Positions 25,007 to 36,525 of a DNA stretch of 64,000 bases are shown here, one piece after another. Numbering within the stretch: position 1 is the first letter of the stretch; every line of letters begins with the position of its first letter. Source of the DNA: Heterostelium album PN500 (lineage: Eukaryota; Evosea; Eumycetozoa; Acytosteliales; Acytosteliaceae); NCBI RefSeq assembly GCF_000004825.1, contig NW_008805076.1, positions 558,001 to 622,000 on the forward strand, read 5' to 3'. The notes under the pieces are model-generated. The model saw nothing but the letters and a program-made list of their open reading frames with translations, was not told where the DNA came from and did no database searches. Both the position numbers and the translations under genes were made by a program.

Positions 25007-25020
25007 TTCTTGTTATCCAT
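24128..25020 (-). pseudogene. B-box/Rab gene relic, copy A (GTPase part missing)
   Basis: Starts at 25020 with MDNKK, a long poly-Asn tract, then a B-box zinc finger (LECSEHKKVFEYICLMC, CYRCANDHTKSH). It is nearly identical to the N-terminal half of the intact gene at 46199. The frame breaks just after the finger (an inserted base in the CACCACCAC run near 24825, compensated by a missing A near 24800) and again near 24505, where one A is lost. It stops being similar after the block HKFQSKLNNISN, so the Rab domain present at 46199 is absent. It ends about 160 bp from the tRNA-Ala. Clearly non-functional as a GTPase. Confidence 0.85.
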
Positions 25021-25287
25021 TTAAATATTTATAAATATTGAGCTTCCGAGACAAATAAAAAAAAGTGAAAAAAAGTGAGGTGTATGAACCCCACAGCTGG
25101 GAAATAGGTTTAAATTTAATTAATTGTAGTAAAAAAAGTATAAAAAGAATTTAAATTATTTATTTAATAACAAACTACTAATGTAGAAGAATGATGTATC
25201 GATCGGGGTCTAGACTTTTAACAAATTTGATATTACATAAAATGATCTGTTGGGTGCAAAGTTGGACTTGATTCGACCTAAAGATTC

Positions 25288-25605
25288 CTAAGGGGATGTG
25301 GTATTATTTTTAATATCCTCATCGGCTTTTTGTTTTGCAAGCTCAGCTTGTTTTCTGGCCTCTTCCATTTGTTTCATTGCCTCTGCCAGTTGAGCACTTG
25401 CTTGATCATTTGTGGAATTCGATTGATTTGCTTGATTGTTTGCTTGAGCCATCGCTGCATTCGCTTGATCGATTGCTGCTTGGTTGCCACCTGGATTCAC
25501 TGGTGGATCTATTTTTATATCTCCTCCGATGTTTGGAGTTTGATTAATCATTTTCTCAAGATCTTCTCTCGATGGTCTTGGTTGGTTTGTTGGTCCATTC
25601 ATCAT
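25288..25605 (-). CDS. Small Ala/Gln-rich coiled-coil protein, unknown
   Basis: A 105-aa frame starting MMNGPTNQPRPSREDLEKM. The N-terminal third contains NIGGDIKIDPPVNPGG. The rest is rich in Ala, Gln, Asn and Lys with a helical repeat (AEAMKQMEEARKQAELAKQKA) that should form an amphipathic helix. No signal peptide or membrane segment. The first part recurs in copy B (37671-37752) truncated and with changes, so this version may be the only complete one in the window. I do not recognise the family; it could be a real small gene or a decaying one. Confidence 0.5.
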   Translation of the reverse strand: MMNGPTNQPRPSREDLEKMINQTPNIGGDIKIDPPVNPGGNQAAIDQANAAMAQANNQANQSNSTNDQASAQLAEAMKQMEEARKQAELAKQKADEDIKNNTTSP

Positions 25606-26517
25606 TTTCTTCTAATTTTATCTATTATATATATTGAAAGTTTGTTTTATAAAATAAAGAAAAATTTTATCTTTAAATACACAAACAGAAGACATTGAGG
25701 AATTCAAAAAAAAATAAATAATAAATTATTTTAAATAATATTTTATATTCGATGAATTTAGTTAACCACGTTGTAGGTGTTGTTACAAGTTCTTTAAAAA
25801 AAAATTAATGAACCTAGGAAATCAAATTATTCAGTGGAGATTTAGTTCTGAATAAATAGTTGAACAACAATACCTCAACACTTCTATTTTTTAGAAAGTA
25901 TTATTAAAATATTTGTAAAAACAACAAAATCGAAACAACTGGTTCTCAATAAAATCACCTTTTTTCCTCTTTTAGAAGTTGAAATGGGCATTTATAAAAA
26001 ATCAGAATTAATGGCAAAACAGGGTATGTAATTTAGAGAATAACTAACTACAAAAAAACAAAAAATCTAAAAAAAAGGAACCACGTGGTTCATTGGGTTT
26101 TTTTGGACTAGTTTGATCTTGTGATTAAAAAAAAAAATTGTACAAATCAGTGTCATTAGATTGTTGAATATTATTGACTTTATGACCAATCAATAGAATA
26201 TATTCATTATTATGAACTTTATCATTCATGAACTTTTCATTTTAATCTATAATAGAAAAATAGATATATAAAAAAATAGAAAATTCCGTGGTATTGTGAA
26301 AGTTAAACAATAATGTCTCTATGTGAAGTTTTTGATGTTAATTGAGTTTTGCAATGATCTTTATAAATATTTTCATTCCGAGATCAACGTGTCTCTAAAT
26401 ATCAAAATAAAATTATCATTTTTAAAAACTAAAGCTAAAAATTAAAATAAGATTATTGTTGTTTTTTTTTTTTTGTACAAATGGGTTGAGTATATATCGG
26501 ATCATAATATGTTTTAT
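25606..26517. other. Spacer within duplicated block A
   Basis: AT-rich, no gene seen. Several stretches match copy B (for example around AAATTCGAAACAAC-like and CCACGTGGTTCATTGGG words at 26080-26100 and 38280-38300), so this is inherited duplication spacer. CCACGTGG is an 8-bp palindrome kept in both copies, possibly a bZIP/bHLH-type site. Confidence 0.4.
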
Positions 26518-27279
26518 TCAAAAGCAAACACCAGCATTTGCGTTTATGTCTACGTCGTTGGTCTCTGTTAATAGTTGAATCCAAGAATTGGTTTTCAGAG
26601 AGAAGCAATGATTACCATACTTTGTACTGCCAATAAAGTAGATGGACGGATCGTTTTCGTTCGAGACGTAAATCAGTGGTCTTCTGGTGTCTGGATACTT
26701 TGGTATGGAAGGTGAGCGTAATGATGTAGTGCTTTTCGTTGGGATTGTTATCTTTAGGAAGTTACCATTGCTAACCAACAGATAGATACTATCGATACCA
26801 TCGAAACAACAGCCAATGGTCTTTCCAAACAACGGTAGTTCATTTATGTACATCTCCAACTTGTTGGTGGCACAATCGTATTGCAGTATCGATTTGAATT
26901 CACCAAATACTCCGTGACCCGATATAGTGAATCCACCGAGAAAATAAACCTTGCCATCCAAGTAGCAACTGAAAGCACCATGTCGCTGCTGATCCAAATC
27001 CAACAGTTTCTTGAATTCCTTTGTATCCAAATCGTACGAATCCAACGACAATATATTTCCTTTATCCGAACGACCACCCAATAAATATATAGTTTTATCA
27101 CCATCATAACAAGTTGAAACACATTTACTTCCCTGTTTTTGTAATAAACAAATTTAAAAGATTAGTTGTTATTTAGAGTTTAAATAATAATAATATAGTT
27201 ACAAACTTACTTGAATAATATCATTTCTCTTCAAAGGTTCACATGCAATATATTGCATTGTTTTCGGTGAGAAAATTGT
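26518..27279 (-). pseudogene. B-box/kelch gene, truncated copy A
   Basis: Exon 2 (26518-27132) is the same length as in the intact gene at 39031-40893 and differs by only a few residues (for example VFGEF for QFGEF). The intron (donor at 27210, acceptor at 27133-27134) and about the last 70 bases of exon 1 (27211-27279) follow. Homology to the intact gene ends abruptly after GAGAAAATTGT at 27279. The B-box, coiled-coil and first kelch repeats are therefore missing. The near-perfect exon 2 implies a young duplication or gene conversion. Confidence 0.88.
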
Positions 27280-27556
27280 CCAATCAAAAGTTAAATTTCT
27301 TTTTTTTTATTTTCTAATTAATGTAAACAATCTATGATTTATTTAAAAGGTAGTAGTTGTAGATTATTTGAAAGATGTAGTTTAGAAAGTAGATCTATTT
27401 TATATTCATCATATTCAACTGGTGGAGAAAGATAGCTCAACAAAGAGAGAGGTGAGATGTTACAGATGCAATGGTATTGGTCATATCAGTAAGAACTGTA
27501 CATCAGCGGGGGAGACGGTGAAAAGTTCGAAATGAATCGAGAATAAGGAGAGTTGC

Positions 27557-28177
27557 GTGGGGTTGTCGGAGGTGAAGGAAGTGGTGGAAGGTGAAAAAGA
27601 AAAGATAGAAGAAGAAATTTTAATGTTAGAAATAAATAATAATCATTTAATAATAGAATTAGAAATAAATAAAATAAAAAGAAAAATAATAATTGATACA
27701 GGCGCAACAAAATCATTCATAAACAATAAAAATATAAATAAAATAGATAAAATAAAAAATATAAAAAATAAAATAATAAAAATTCCATTAGAAGACAAAA
27801 ATAAAATAATAAATAAAGCCGTATCAGCAGAAATAATAATAAATAAAAAAACTTATAATGTAGAATTAAACATAATAGATATAGAAGAAGATATCGAGAT
27901 CATTTTCGGATCAGATATACTTCAAGAGTTAGAGATGAAGATAGAAATAAGAAATAAGAAGTGGTATTTAGAGTTCAATGGAGTAGAGATAGTAGTAGTA
28001 AATCAGAAAGTAGATAAAGAAATAGTAATAGATAGTAAAGTAAATAATAATAATGAGAAAGAGATATTAGAGGAAGTAAGAGAGTTAATAGTTAAAGAAG
28101 ATTTAGAGGGATTGGAGAAGAGGATGGTGGAAATCTTTAGAGAAACCGCCAAACTTCAAAATCATGGAAAGAGATAA
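27557..28177 (+). pseudogene. Chromovirus aspartic protease region
   Basis: Contains the retropepsin motif IIIDTGATKSFIN, where DTGA is the catalytic Asp. Very A-rich codon use (ATA, AAA, AAT), unlike nearby host genes. There is no ATG at the beginning of this frame, so it was translated as part of a polyprotein. Overlaps the next frame by 14 bases. Confidence 0.8.
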
Positions 28178-29581
28178 TGACATCATTCATAAGATTGTGT
28201 TGAAGAAAGATTCTGTGGTGAAGAAACAACATCAGTTCAGACGATCTTACAAGGAAGAGATGGATATACAGATGAAAGTAGACGAGTTAGAAGAGTTAGG
28301 AATAGTAGAGAAAGTACCAGAAGAGTTTTTAGATCAAGTAGTAGAATCACCAATATTTGCAGTATATAAGAATAATGTGTTTGATAGATTAGTAAATCAT
28401 TTTAAGAAGTTAAATGATGCGACAGTAGAATTAGAGTACAAGATTCCAGTTGTAGATGAAGTAATCAATAGTTTGAGAGGATGTAAATATTTTAGCATCG
28501 GAGACGTTGTAAAAGGTTACTTTCATGTGAAGATGGATTTGGAGTCAAGGAAATATACAGCATTCAGGACCCGTAAAGGCATTTACTGGTATTTACGTAT
28601 GGCTATGGGTTTGAATGGAGCACCAGCAAGATTCGCAGAGTTTATCGAAGAGAATTTTAGTGACATAGTAAAAAATTATTTCGATGATCTCATTAGTGGC
28701 GATGTGACGTTAGAAGAGAATGTAGTTAGAGTAATCAGAATGTTTTGGATTAGATGTAGAGAGAGACAAATATATTTAAGTAGAAAGAAGTTAAAGTTAT
28801 TTAGATTAGAGATAGAAATATTAGGTAGAACAATAAGAGAGAATATCATTAATAGTAGTAGTAAGAAGACAGAGATACTGGATAGAATGGAGTATCCAAC
28901 AACACCAAAACAAGTACAGCGAACTTTGGGATTTTTTAATTATTATCGAAAGTTTGTTGATAAGTTTGTTGAAAAGACCAAACACTTAGAGTTTTCAAGA
29001 CAGATTTCGAAATAAATGACGAAGCAAAGAGAGAATTCGATTTATTGCGAAAAGAGTTGAAAAATACAGTAGATCTAATGTTGCCGGATCCAACAAAGGA
29101 GTACTTTGTTTATACAGATGCAAGCGATATCGGTATAAGCGTGGTGATCTGTCAGAAAGATGAAAAAGGAGTGTTGAAACCAGTGTTGTTCAGTGGAAGA
29201 AGGCTGAAACCAGGAGAGCAGATCAAGTCGATTGGTGCACGTGAACTGTTGGCAATCAAATACTTTTTGAAGAAGCATTCAGATATTTTGTTAGGACCAA
29301 AGTTAAATATATACACAGATCATTTCAATCTCTTGTATTTGAAAGATCAAGCAATCTTGACAAAGGATCAGCTCAAGGCATTGGAGTTGTTGTCACAATT
29401 CAACTATGATATCAATCACATTGAAGGAAAGAACAACGTGGGAGCAGATGTGCTGTCTAGACTTCAGTGTTACCAGATACCATTGGATTTCAGTTACTTG
29501 GACGAGATTAAGAACAGTTATAAGTCAAGTAAGGATGTGGAATTGGTAAAGTTACGTCATAAGGAATCATGGAGAAAGTAA
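28164..29581 (+). pseudogene. Chromovirus reverse transcriptase and RNase H
   Basis: RT blocks in order: VVESPIFAVYK, YFSIGDVVKGYFHVKM, TAFRTRKGIYWYLRMAMG, LNGAPARF, and the catalytic YFDDLI (YxDD type). Then the thumb/connection LGRTI and RTLGFFNYYRKFV. The frame shifts near 28985-29000. RNase H follows with FVYTDASDIGIS, GARELLAIKYF, IYTDHFNLLYL and NVGADVLSRL, retaining the Asp and Glu positions. Confidence 0.85.
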
Positions 29582-29597
29582 TGGATTAATTTTTATC

Positions 29598-30652
29598 TTG
29601 GATAAGAATTTCAATGAAAGATTACTTTTGGTAGATGAAAAGCATATTAAAGAAGTAATAACGGAAGCTCATGGAAGTACTTACTGTGGTCATGGAGATA
29701 CTTTAAGAACGTGGGTTAGGTTGAAGTCGAATTACTATGCTAGAAATCTATATGACAATGTGAAGGATTACTGTGAGCATTGTGTGGAATGTAAACAGAA
29801 TCGAGTGGAATTGAAAAGGAAGGTTAACATACATCCTTTGGAGATAGCAGAAGGAGTTGGTGTGGATATTTCGATGGATTTCATGGAATTACCAAAGAGC
29901 GTTAATGGTTATGATTATGTTTTGGTAGTGGTGGATCGATTTTCGAAATATACAACTATCATTCCAACTACGAAGGAAATCACAGCATTGGGTACAGCAA
30001 AGTTAATTCATCAACAAGTGTTCTCATTGTTTGGATTACCGTTATCAATTGTAAGCGATCGTGATACTCGCTTTACAAGTGAAGTGTGGTTAGAACTCTT
30101 TAAGAAAGTAGGATCAAAACTAAGAATGACCGTACCGAGACATCCGCAATCAGATGGCCAGAGTGAACGCACGAACAGGAGAATCAGATCTATGCTAGGA
30201 AGCTATCGTTGGAGTTCAAAGACAAGTGGGATGAAGAGATTAAGAATATTCAATTCGCGATCAATTCAACTTATAATTCAACAATCAAACTATCACCTTT
30301 CGAAGTAGTGCTGGGATACATTCCTGTATCGCCAATTAACATGTTTAGAAACAATAATACATCGAATAGAGAATGGATCAGAGAGATGGTCAAAGACAGT
30401 TTGTTGGATAAACAATTAGATATGTTGGAAGCAGATGGAACCATCAAGAACAAACCGACTTATCAGATTGGAGATTGGATGTTTGTCAAAGATGAATTTA
30501 TCAATTTAGAAGTTGATTGGAACACAAACACAGGATCAATTAATAATAAGAATCGTGGACCGTTCAAGATCACAAAGATATTTAATAATGGTATCAACGT
30601 AGAACTAGAATTGGATTACACAACAAAGAGACACAAAAGTTTTCAATATTAA
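29598..30652 (+). pseudogene. Chromovirus integrase
   Basis: HHCC zinc-binding region (HGSTYCGHGDT ... CEHCVECKQNR), then the catalytic core: VDISMDF (first Asp), LSIVSDRDTRFTS (second Asp), PQSDGQSERTNR (Glu). A frameshift at about 30200-30300 moves the remainder (FEVVLGYIPVSPINMF) to another frame. Confidence 0.85.
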
Positions 30653-30655
30653 TCA

Positions 30656-30925
30656 ATTAGTACAATTCAAGTTAAACAAAGATAATGAATCATTAGTTAA
30701 AGGTATACAACCAGATATCATTGACAATGAAGAAGAGTTTGAAATAGAACAAATCATTGGAGATCGAATGTTCAGAAAGAAGAAGCAGTATCAAATCAAA
30801 TGGCTTGGCTATCCTTTAGACAAAGCTACATGGCAATACTCAAAGAACATGGATCATGCTAAAGATCTTATTAAAGAATATGAAAACAACAAGAAACAAC
30901 AAATCCAATCAAAGAAGAAGAAGTA
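30656..30925 (+). pseudogene. Chromodomain at integrase C-terminus
   Basis: A further frame change leads to EIEQIIGDRMFRKKKQYQIKW-LGYPLDKATWQY, a clear chromodomain (I-x-K-W-x-G-Y-x2-x-x-T-W). It is followed by a Lys-rich end and stop. Chromodomains of this kind direct integration towards modified chromatin. Confidence 0.85.
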
Positions 30926-31146
30926 AATCTTTAAGTAGAGCAGAGTGTTAAATAGAACACTTTAAAATATATAAAATAATCAAAATTAAATCAATTAAAA
31001 TATGTATTTATCAAATAAACAAACAAATAAAGAACTTTGTTATATTTTATCATCATTAGCATTACTTATAGTATTTAATTAGTTATTCTTAAAGTTATTA
31101 TATATATAGAAACGTTTTTACTGTTAATCACCCCCTTTTTAAAATT

Positions 31147-32539
31147 TCTACACTACCGCTCGAAAGAATCAAGTTGCTCATGTTCGCTGATGACACTGGT
31201 GCTTTCACCAGGAACTTGGATGAACTGCATAGAGTCATCCACTGGTTTAACCTGTTCAAGCTATCCACCACTGCGGATGTTAACTCTAGTAAATCGGTTA
31301 TCATTCCGCTCGGTAACACTTCCACTGCCAACCTTCCGTTCCCTGTGTCCACAGTGCCTGAAAGATACTTAGGTGTCAATTTCAACCCGGATGGTCACTG
31401 CTCCAAACTGGCAAGTATAATCAATCTCATTAAAGCTAACCTAGCTCTGTATAAGTATAAAGTTTATACTCTTAGAGCTAAATCAACTATCATTAAATCT
31501 TATGTGCTTCGCATGCTCTTCTACCACTTCTATCTTGAATCGCCCACACCTGATCAAATCAAGCTTGTCAACAGACTTATCGCTTGGTTCTTCACCATTG
31601 CACCTGATGCCAAAGCAAAGTTCACCGCTTTGATGTCTTTGGACAGGTCTTGCTTTCACTGGAATGATGGTCTGAATTTGTGGGATCTATCTCTTCGTTC
31701 TGCTGCTTATAAGATATGGGTCTTTAATAGATTCCTGTTGTTAAGTAGAAGCAACTCATTTGGTTACTTCAAAACTTGGTCATGCTTGATTGTGCCAAAA
31801 AATTTACTAATCCAACTTCTTCACCATCCTTCAAACTGTTCCATTCGTCTTGGATGGATTTTAGAAACAATCACTTCTCCAGAGTCATACCGGGCAATCC
31901 CATCCTTGCTGATGATGGTAGTCTCCTTACACTGAAGGTCAACTAACCATCCAGATTGGTCACTCTTTGGTTCTCCAATCTCAGTTTCTGCATATATCCA
32001 AGGTCAAAGCGCCTATGCTACGTAACAGCATATTCCGGCTGTACTCTCACACCTTCCCCATCAACCACAAGCGCACTGGTCATGTCTGTGAGTTCTGTGG
32101 TGACACCTTCACTGAACTCTGCAACCCACATGAGCATTTCTTCTTCAAATGCAGGAATGTAGTTTCTCAGCAGTTCCTTTCCTTTATCAAACACATATAC
32201 CACAAGTACTGTAACTATAGACTTCGCAATTGGAAGCACTCGTGCATCAAGTTCGACGGTCCTATTCGTACTACTGTCCACTTCACCCACCTTACTGCTG
32301 CTATCGTACATTCGTTATGGCAGGCGTTGTCCTGTGAAATGTTTGGTGATGGTACCCATTACAAGCTGGAAAATACCGTCAAAAGAGCAGTCACCCATTA
32401 CACCAAATTAATCGATGCCAATTACCACAAGCTTAACTTCACAATCGCTAATTCTATCTCCCAAGGAATCACTGTCGATTGCTCTAGGTATTCGATTAGG
32501 ATCTATTCTATCCTAATAACAAATCGATTTGTTTTGTAG
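31147..32539 (+). mobile_element. 5'-truncated non-LTR (L1/TRE-like) retrotransposon ORF2 fragment
   Basis: Begins inside the reverse transcriptase: KLLMFADDTGAF gives the catalytic FADDT, followed by NSSKSVIIPLG, ERYLGVNF, and a thumb-like KSTIIKSYVLRMLFYHFYL. After a frameshift at about 31935-31967 comes a zinc-binding motif CEFCGDTFTELCNPHEHFFFKC, the C-terminal zinc finger found in L1-clade ORF2 proteins. Base composition is distinctly more C-rich than the flanks. The 5' edge lies between about 31125 and 31150 and the 3' edge somewhere after 32540; no poly-A tail or target duplication was identified. 5' truncation is the normal fate of non-LTR insertions. Confidence 0.82.
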
Positions 32540-33086
32540 TAGAGAATCTACTAGAGATAGCCAACACTGCCACCAAGCGATACCAAGAGTAGCTGTAGTT
32601 TATGATTGAATATATATGCAGGTGGTGGTTGGAGGTGGAGGCAGTAACAACTCCTTTGGCTGATATTCTGTTATCCATGAAAATCTTAATTTATATTAAA
32701 AGCAGAGTCTTGAATTGTATTGAATATCGACATTATCTTCTATTTCTTTCTACTCAAACAAAACAAAAATCATGATTAGCATTAAACCACAAACAAAATT
32801 TGTTTTTTTATTTCAATTTTTTTCAAATCAAAAATCGTTCATAAATCAAATAAAATAAAAAAACCATATTAACCCCTCTATTTCTAATTTTTACATTTTT
32901 TTTAAAAATAATGCGCAGGCGAAAGTGGTTGGGAGCCAGTTTCGTTTTGAATTGGGCATGTTCACAATACAGTATTGATATCAGGTTTTTTTATTAATCA
33001 ATAGTTATACTATTATTATTTATATCAATATATATATTTCTAATTTATAATAAATAATTAACAATCTATCATACAAATTTCTAACA
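32540..33086. other. Spacer / possible retroelement 3' tail
   Basis: The first 100 or so bases (to about 32670) stay GC-richer and may be the 3' untranslated end of the non-LTR element. The rest is AT-rich promoter of the next gene, with a GC-rich patch GCGCAGGCGAAAGTGG near 32915 whose role is unknown. Confidence 0.4.
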
Positions 33087-36000
33087 ATGCAGAATAGAAA
33101 CATAGGCATTAGTGGTCAGGTTTTAAACTTTCTTGAAATCCACCAAGATGAACAACAAGACTCACCACTAGTAGTTCTCGCCACCAACCTTCCACTAAAC
33201 ACCCAAATCTCTGCGTTTGAAAGACATGTTGCAAATTCCTCTGGTATTCAGGCCAGAGATACCAAGGCCGTTGCACAAGGTTTCGAGTTTGTTGTAGACT
33301 CTAATGCCGACTATCAATGTTTGACTGAAGATCCTATCACCTATGCTAATATGATCGTATGTTTATCATCATCATCACCACATCATCATCATAACTAATG
33401 TTTATCTTTGATTGTTTTCTTTTTCTTTATCTTATTTTTTTTTTTAGATACAATTCTCAAAGGTTAGAGAATTAAAGACTGGATCCTCAAAGCTTGTTTT
33501 GAATGGTCTCATACTGAATTCAGATATCCAAACGATTAAAGAATGTTTTTCCACTACTTACAATGTAAATGTTATCAACATCACTAGACCGAATGAAAAT
33601 ACCGCCGAGGTAACATTAAGCCATGAGCACTGTTGTCATGTACTCCGATCCAACTCAACTTTCCGTGTAATGGGAAAGAAAGTTTCCATCTCAGTGGCCA
33701 ACTCGTTCAACTATATCATTTCGAAGTCTACCGATAGTCAACCGTTGAATCCAGACGCTCTCATCCGATATCTCGCTAGCACCATGGATGTCAAAGTGTC
33801 GTCGGTCAAGACCAACAATGACAGGAGTGTAGCTTGGCTGAATGTCGTCAGTGACACCGAGGAGTTCAACGCCATTCTCCTTGAGGACGGCTATAGAATG
33901 ATGTTCAATAACGTCTATCATACTATATTCCCAACTTCGAGCCAAACCATTCTATTCAGCTCATCACATGCTCTTACACAAGAAACTCTTGTTGAATTCC
34001 TCAGCCAGTTTAATTTCCAAACAAACAACCATCTCATCTTCCATGGTGGTATGTCTGGTGCCATTACTCCAGCATCCGAGGAAATCAGAAACCAACTACT
34101 TCAATTAAGATCACTTGAAAGACCAAATAATAACAACAACAACAGCAACAATAACAACAATAACAATAATAATAATAACAACAATAATAATAATAATTCA
34201 CAACACCAATCATCACCAAATCAATCAAATGTAAATAATCAAGAATATAACGGTTATCCAAATTTACCAAATATGGAACCATATAATGTAACACCCACCA
34301 AACAACCAATTTTAAATAATCAAACATCATCAACAACAACACGTGTTCAACAAGATCAACATATGAATGACATTAAATTCGAGGAGTTAAAGTCAGGTTA
34401 TGTAACATTCAGATTTACCGACCATTGCGCGACTATTGATGACTTGCTCATTGTTTTGAAAAAAGCAAGAATAGTTCCTTTGTCTCATCCTGTAGTCTTA
34501 GGTCCAGTTGCAATCGTCGAACTGGAACATAGATTGATTGATCCTCTCATTTTCAAATACAATGAATCCGGTCGTGATTTCTTGATTGACATCAAAGGTA
34601 AAGAGGTAAGTTAAATTCATTGATATAATGTCTATTGAAAATATAATTTGCTAATTAAACCATTATAGATAAGAATAAATCATTTCACAGGTGATTTACC
34701 GGAATGGGCTGTTTACCTTCTGCCATTGAAGCCTGTATCCGATGCCTCAGAGTTGAGCGCCATCAGCTATTTGAAACACACCAAGTGTGTCCAACATGGT
34801 AACTTTTATAAAGTGTCTATGCCGACCTCTGACGAGAAAGATGTACTTTTGGATATTAAATTGCTCATTACCGACTCCAATAAGTATTGGGTGTATGACA
34901 ACCATCAATCACGTCAGATTCGCTCCAACAGTAAAGAAATCTCCAAAGTTCAATACGAATTCTTGAAGAAAATCAAATGTGACTTGCAAGATCTACTCTT
35001 GAAAGATCAAATTGATTTCCAAATGGAAGACGATTCACATACATGCTATATGGTCTTTACCTCGCCAAACCCGATGGATTCAGGACTGAGAAAACTGAGC
35101 CAGTTCTTGGATGACAAATACAAAGCCGAGAAAGAAAAGGTCACATGTCTAGAATCAAAGCTCGTTTTGGACGTAGTCAAGGATATGTTCATGGGAAAAC
35201 AATCTACCTATGACGTTTTGAAACTTGGTAATAGTGTTGGTGAGGAGCAATTGAGCATCCATATGTATGGTCCAATCGCTGAAATCAACTCGATCTCCAA
35301 GGTATTGTCCAACTCATCCTGTCAATCATTCGAGTTGAATTCAGCCAGTCAAACCGTATTAAACAAGGAGAGGCAATCTCTCAAAAACAACGAGAAGCAA
35401 CTACAAGCATTCAAAGTTAAATACTCATTTGTTGGAAATTTGGTTGTTGCCTTTGGTAATTCAGATTCAATCGAGAAGATGTTCAAGTTTGTCGAGAAAA
35501 TTTTGAATCGTCAAGATTCCAAACAGTTATACATCAACAATATTGAAATGAATTTCTACAAAAAACTCATCAAAACCAACCAAGACAAGCCAGACTATCA
35601 ATGTTTCAGAGATTGCGATATCAATTTCCAACAAACATTTGATAAGAGAATTTGTTTGTCGATTAGTGGTGAAGAGTCAAAAGTCAGACAGGTAACCGGT
35701 AAACTCGATGAAATTAAATCGCAGATCAATCTGATTCTTACCATCACCAAGAGATTTTCAAGGGAATCTTCAAACTACTTTGACGAGTACCTATCGAAGT
35801 ACTTTGATGATAGCACCAACATCACATATCTATCTCAACAAAGCGATTATTCTGAATTCCGTCAATTCACAATCAATCTCTACTGTCATCCAAAGCTCGA
35901 GTATGACATAAAGTTGATCAATGATTTCCAAAATATGAAGGAAGGTGAAACATATGAAATCATAGCAACTAATTCTCAATACAATCACGTTAAAATGAAT

Positions 36001-36525
36001 CTTAAACAAGATGCCAAGATGATTCAATATCTCCCATATGGATCTATCGCAGTCTATGGATTATTGCAAACATCGATAGAGTCACTGGTTGCCAAGATCC
36101 ATACTCTCCTTGAATCCATGGAAACGTCAAAGACCATCCCAATCTACCAGAGTTGCAAGCACCAATATGAACATCTCTTGTTTGACAAAGTGAAGCGAAA
36201 TTCACTACAGACAGAGTTTGACGTACAAATCGATTACTCACAGACCAACGTCATGATTAGAGGAAATACCAAGAATGTCGAGCACTTTGTCGATCAGCTC
36301 AAAAACAGAGTGCAGGATATCTCCTGCGAGAAATTCGAAGTCTTACCATTCCTTACGAAATATTTGCCAAAGACTTACCACCAAGATTTTTTTAAAAGCC
36401 TCCAGGAGCAGTATGATGTTTATGTTGTTCTAAACTTTCCTGTCTACTCTGTTTTTGGTTCTAAATCATTAAATTGGGAAGAGATCGGCCGAAAAATTTC
36501 AGTTGTTATGATCTTTCATCAGTGA
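33087..36525 (+). CDS. Large protein of unknown function, 3' end truncated and replaced
   Basis: Three exons: 33087-33356, 33448-34605 and 34669-36525, giving 1094 aa in frame. The N-terminal 400 residues appear to hold repeated alpha-beta units with hydrophobic strands (PLVVLATNLPL, KLVLNGLILNS, TILFSSSHAL), reminiscent of RRM-like folds. A long Asn tract follows (about 34110-34200). The remainder has repeated short strand-helix units with phrases such as IHMYGPIAEINSISKVL, VVAFGNSDSIEKMFKFVEKIL and VMIRGNTKNVEHFVDQL, like degenerate KH-type modules (PARP14-like proteins have similar chains). I assign no function. The last few codons lie in antisense Rab-pseudogene sequence (from about 36510), so the original C-terminus is missing. 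Confidence 0.75.

Larger units (their letters stand above)
24380..27279 (-). repeat. Segmental duplication, copy A
   Basis: Direct-orientation duplicate of about 36943-39786. Shared order, read on the minus strand: B-box/kelch gene end, spacer, small Ala/Gln-rich gene, B-box/Rab relic. The kelch exon is almost identical between copies and the spacers are more divergent. Similarity stops at 27279, where copy B continues into the kelch gene but copy A runs into unrelated DNA before the chromovirus. Copy B lacks about 0.5 kb between the B-box relic and the small gene, and carries extra sequence at about 38340-38700. Confidence 0.85.
27411..30925 (+). mobile_element. Ty3/gypsy chromovirus (Skipper-like), 5'-truncated and frameshifted
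   Basis: The order zinc knuckle, protease, reverse transcriptase, RNase H, integrase, chromodomain identifies a Ty3/gypsy chromovirus. The knuckle CYRCNGIGHISKNC (27458-27498) is all that is left of gag. The polyprotein is broken by at least five frame changes. No LTR-like repeat was found between the sequences just before 27411 and after 30925, so both ends seem lost. The bases immediately 5' (27280-27410) are unrelated to the interrupted kelch gene. Dictyostelid Skipper elements have the same domain order, including a C-terminal chromodomain. Confidence 0.9.

Noticed and set aside
27280-31130. LTR pair around the chromovirus
   Set aside because: I compared the flanks before 27411 and after 30925 and found no repeated TG..CA segment. 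The 185-bp solo LTR at 37215 does not match either flank.
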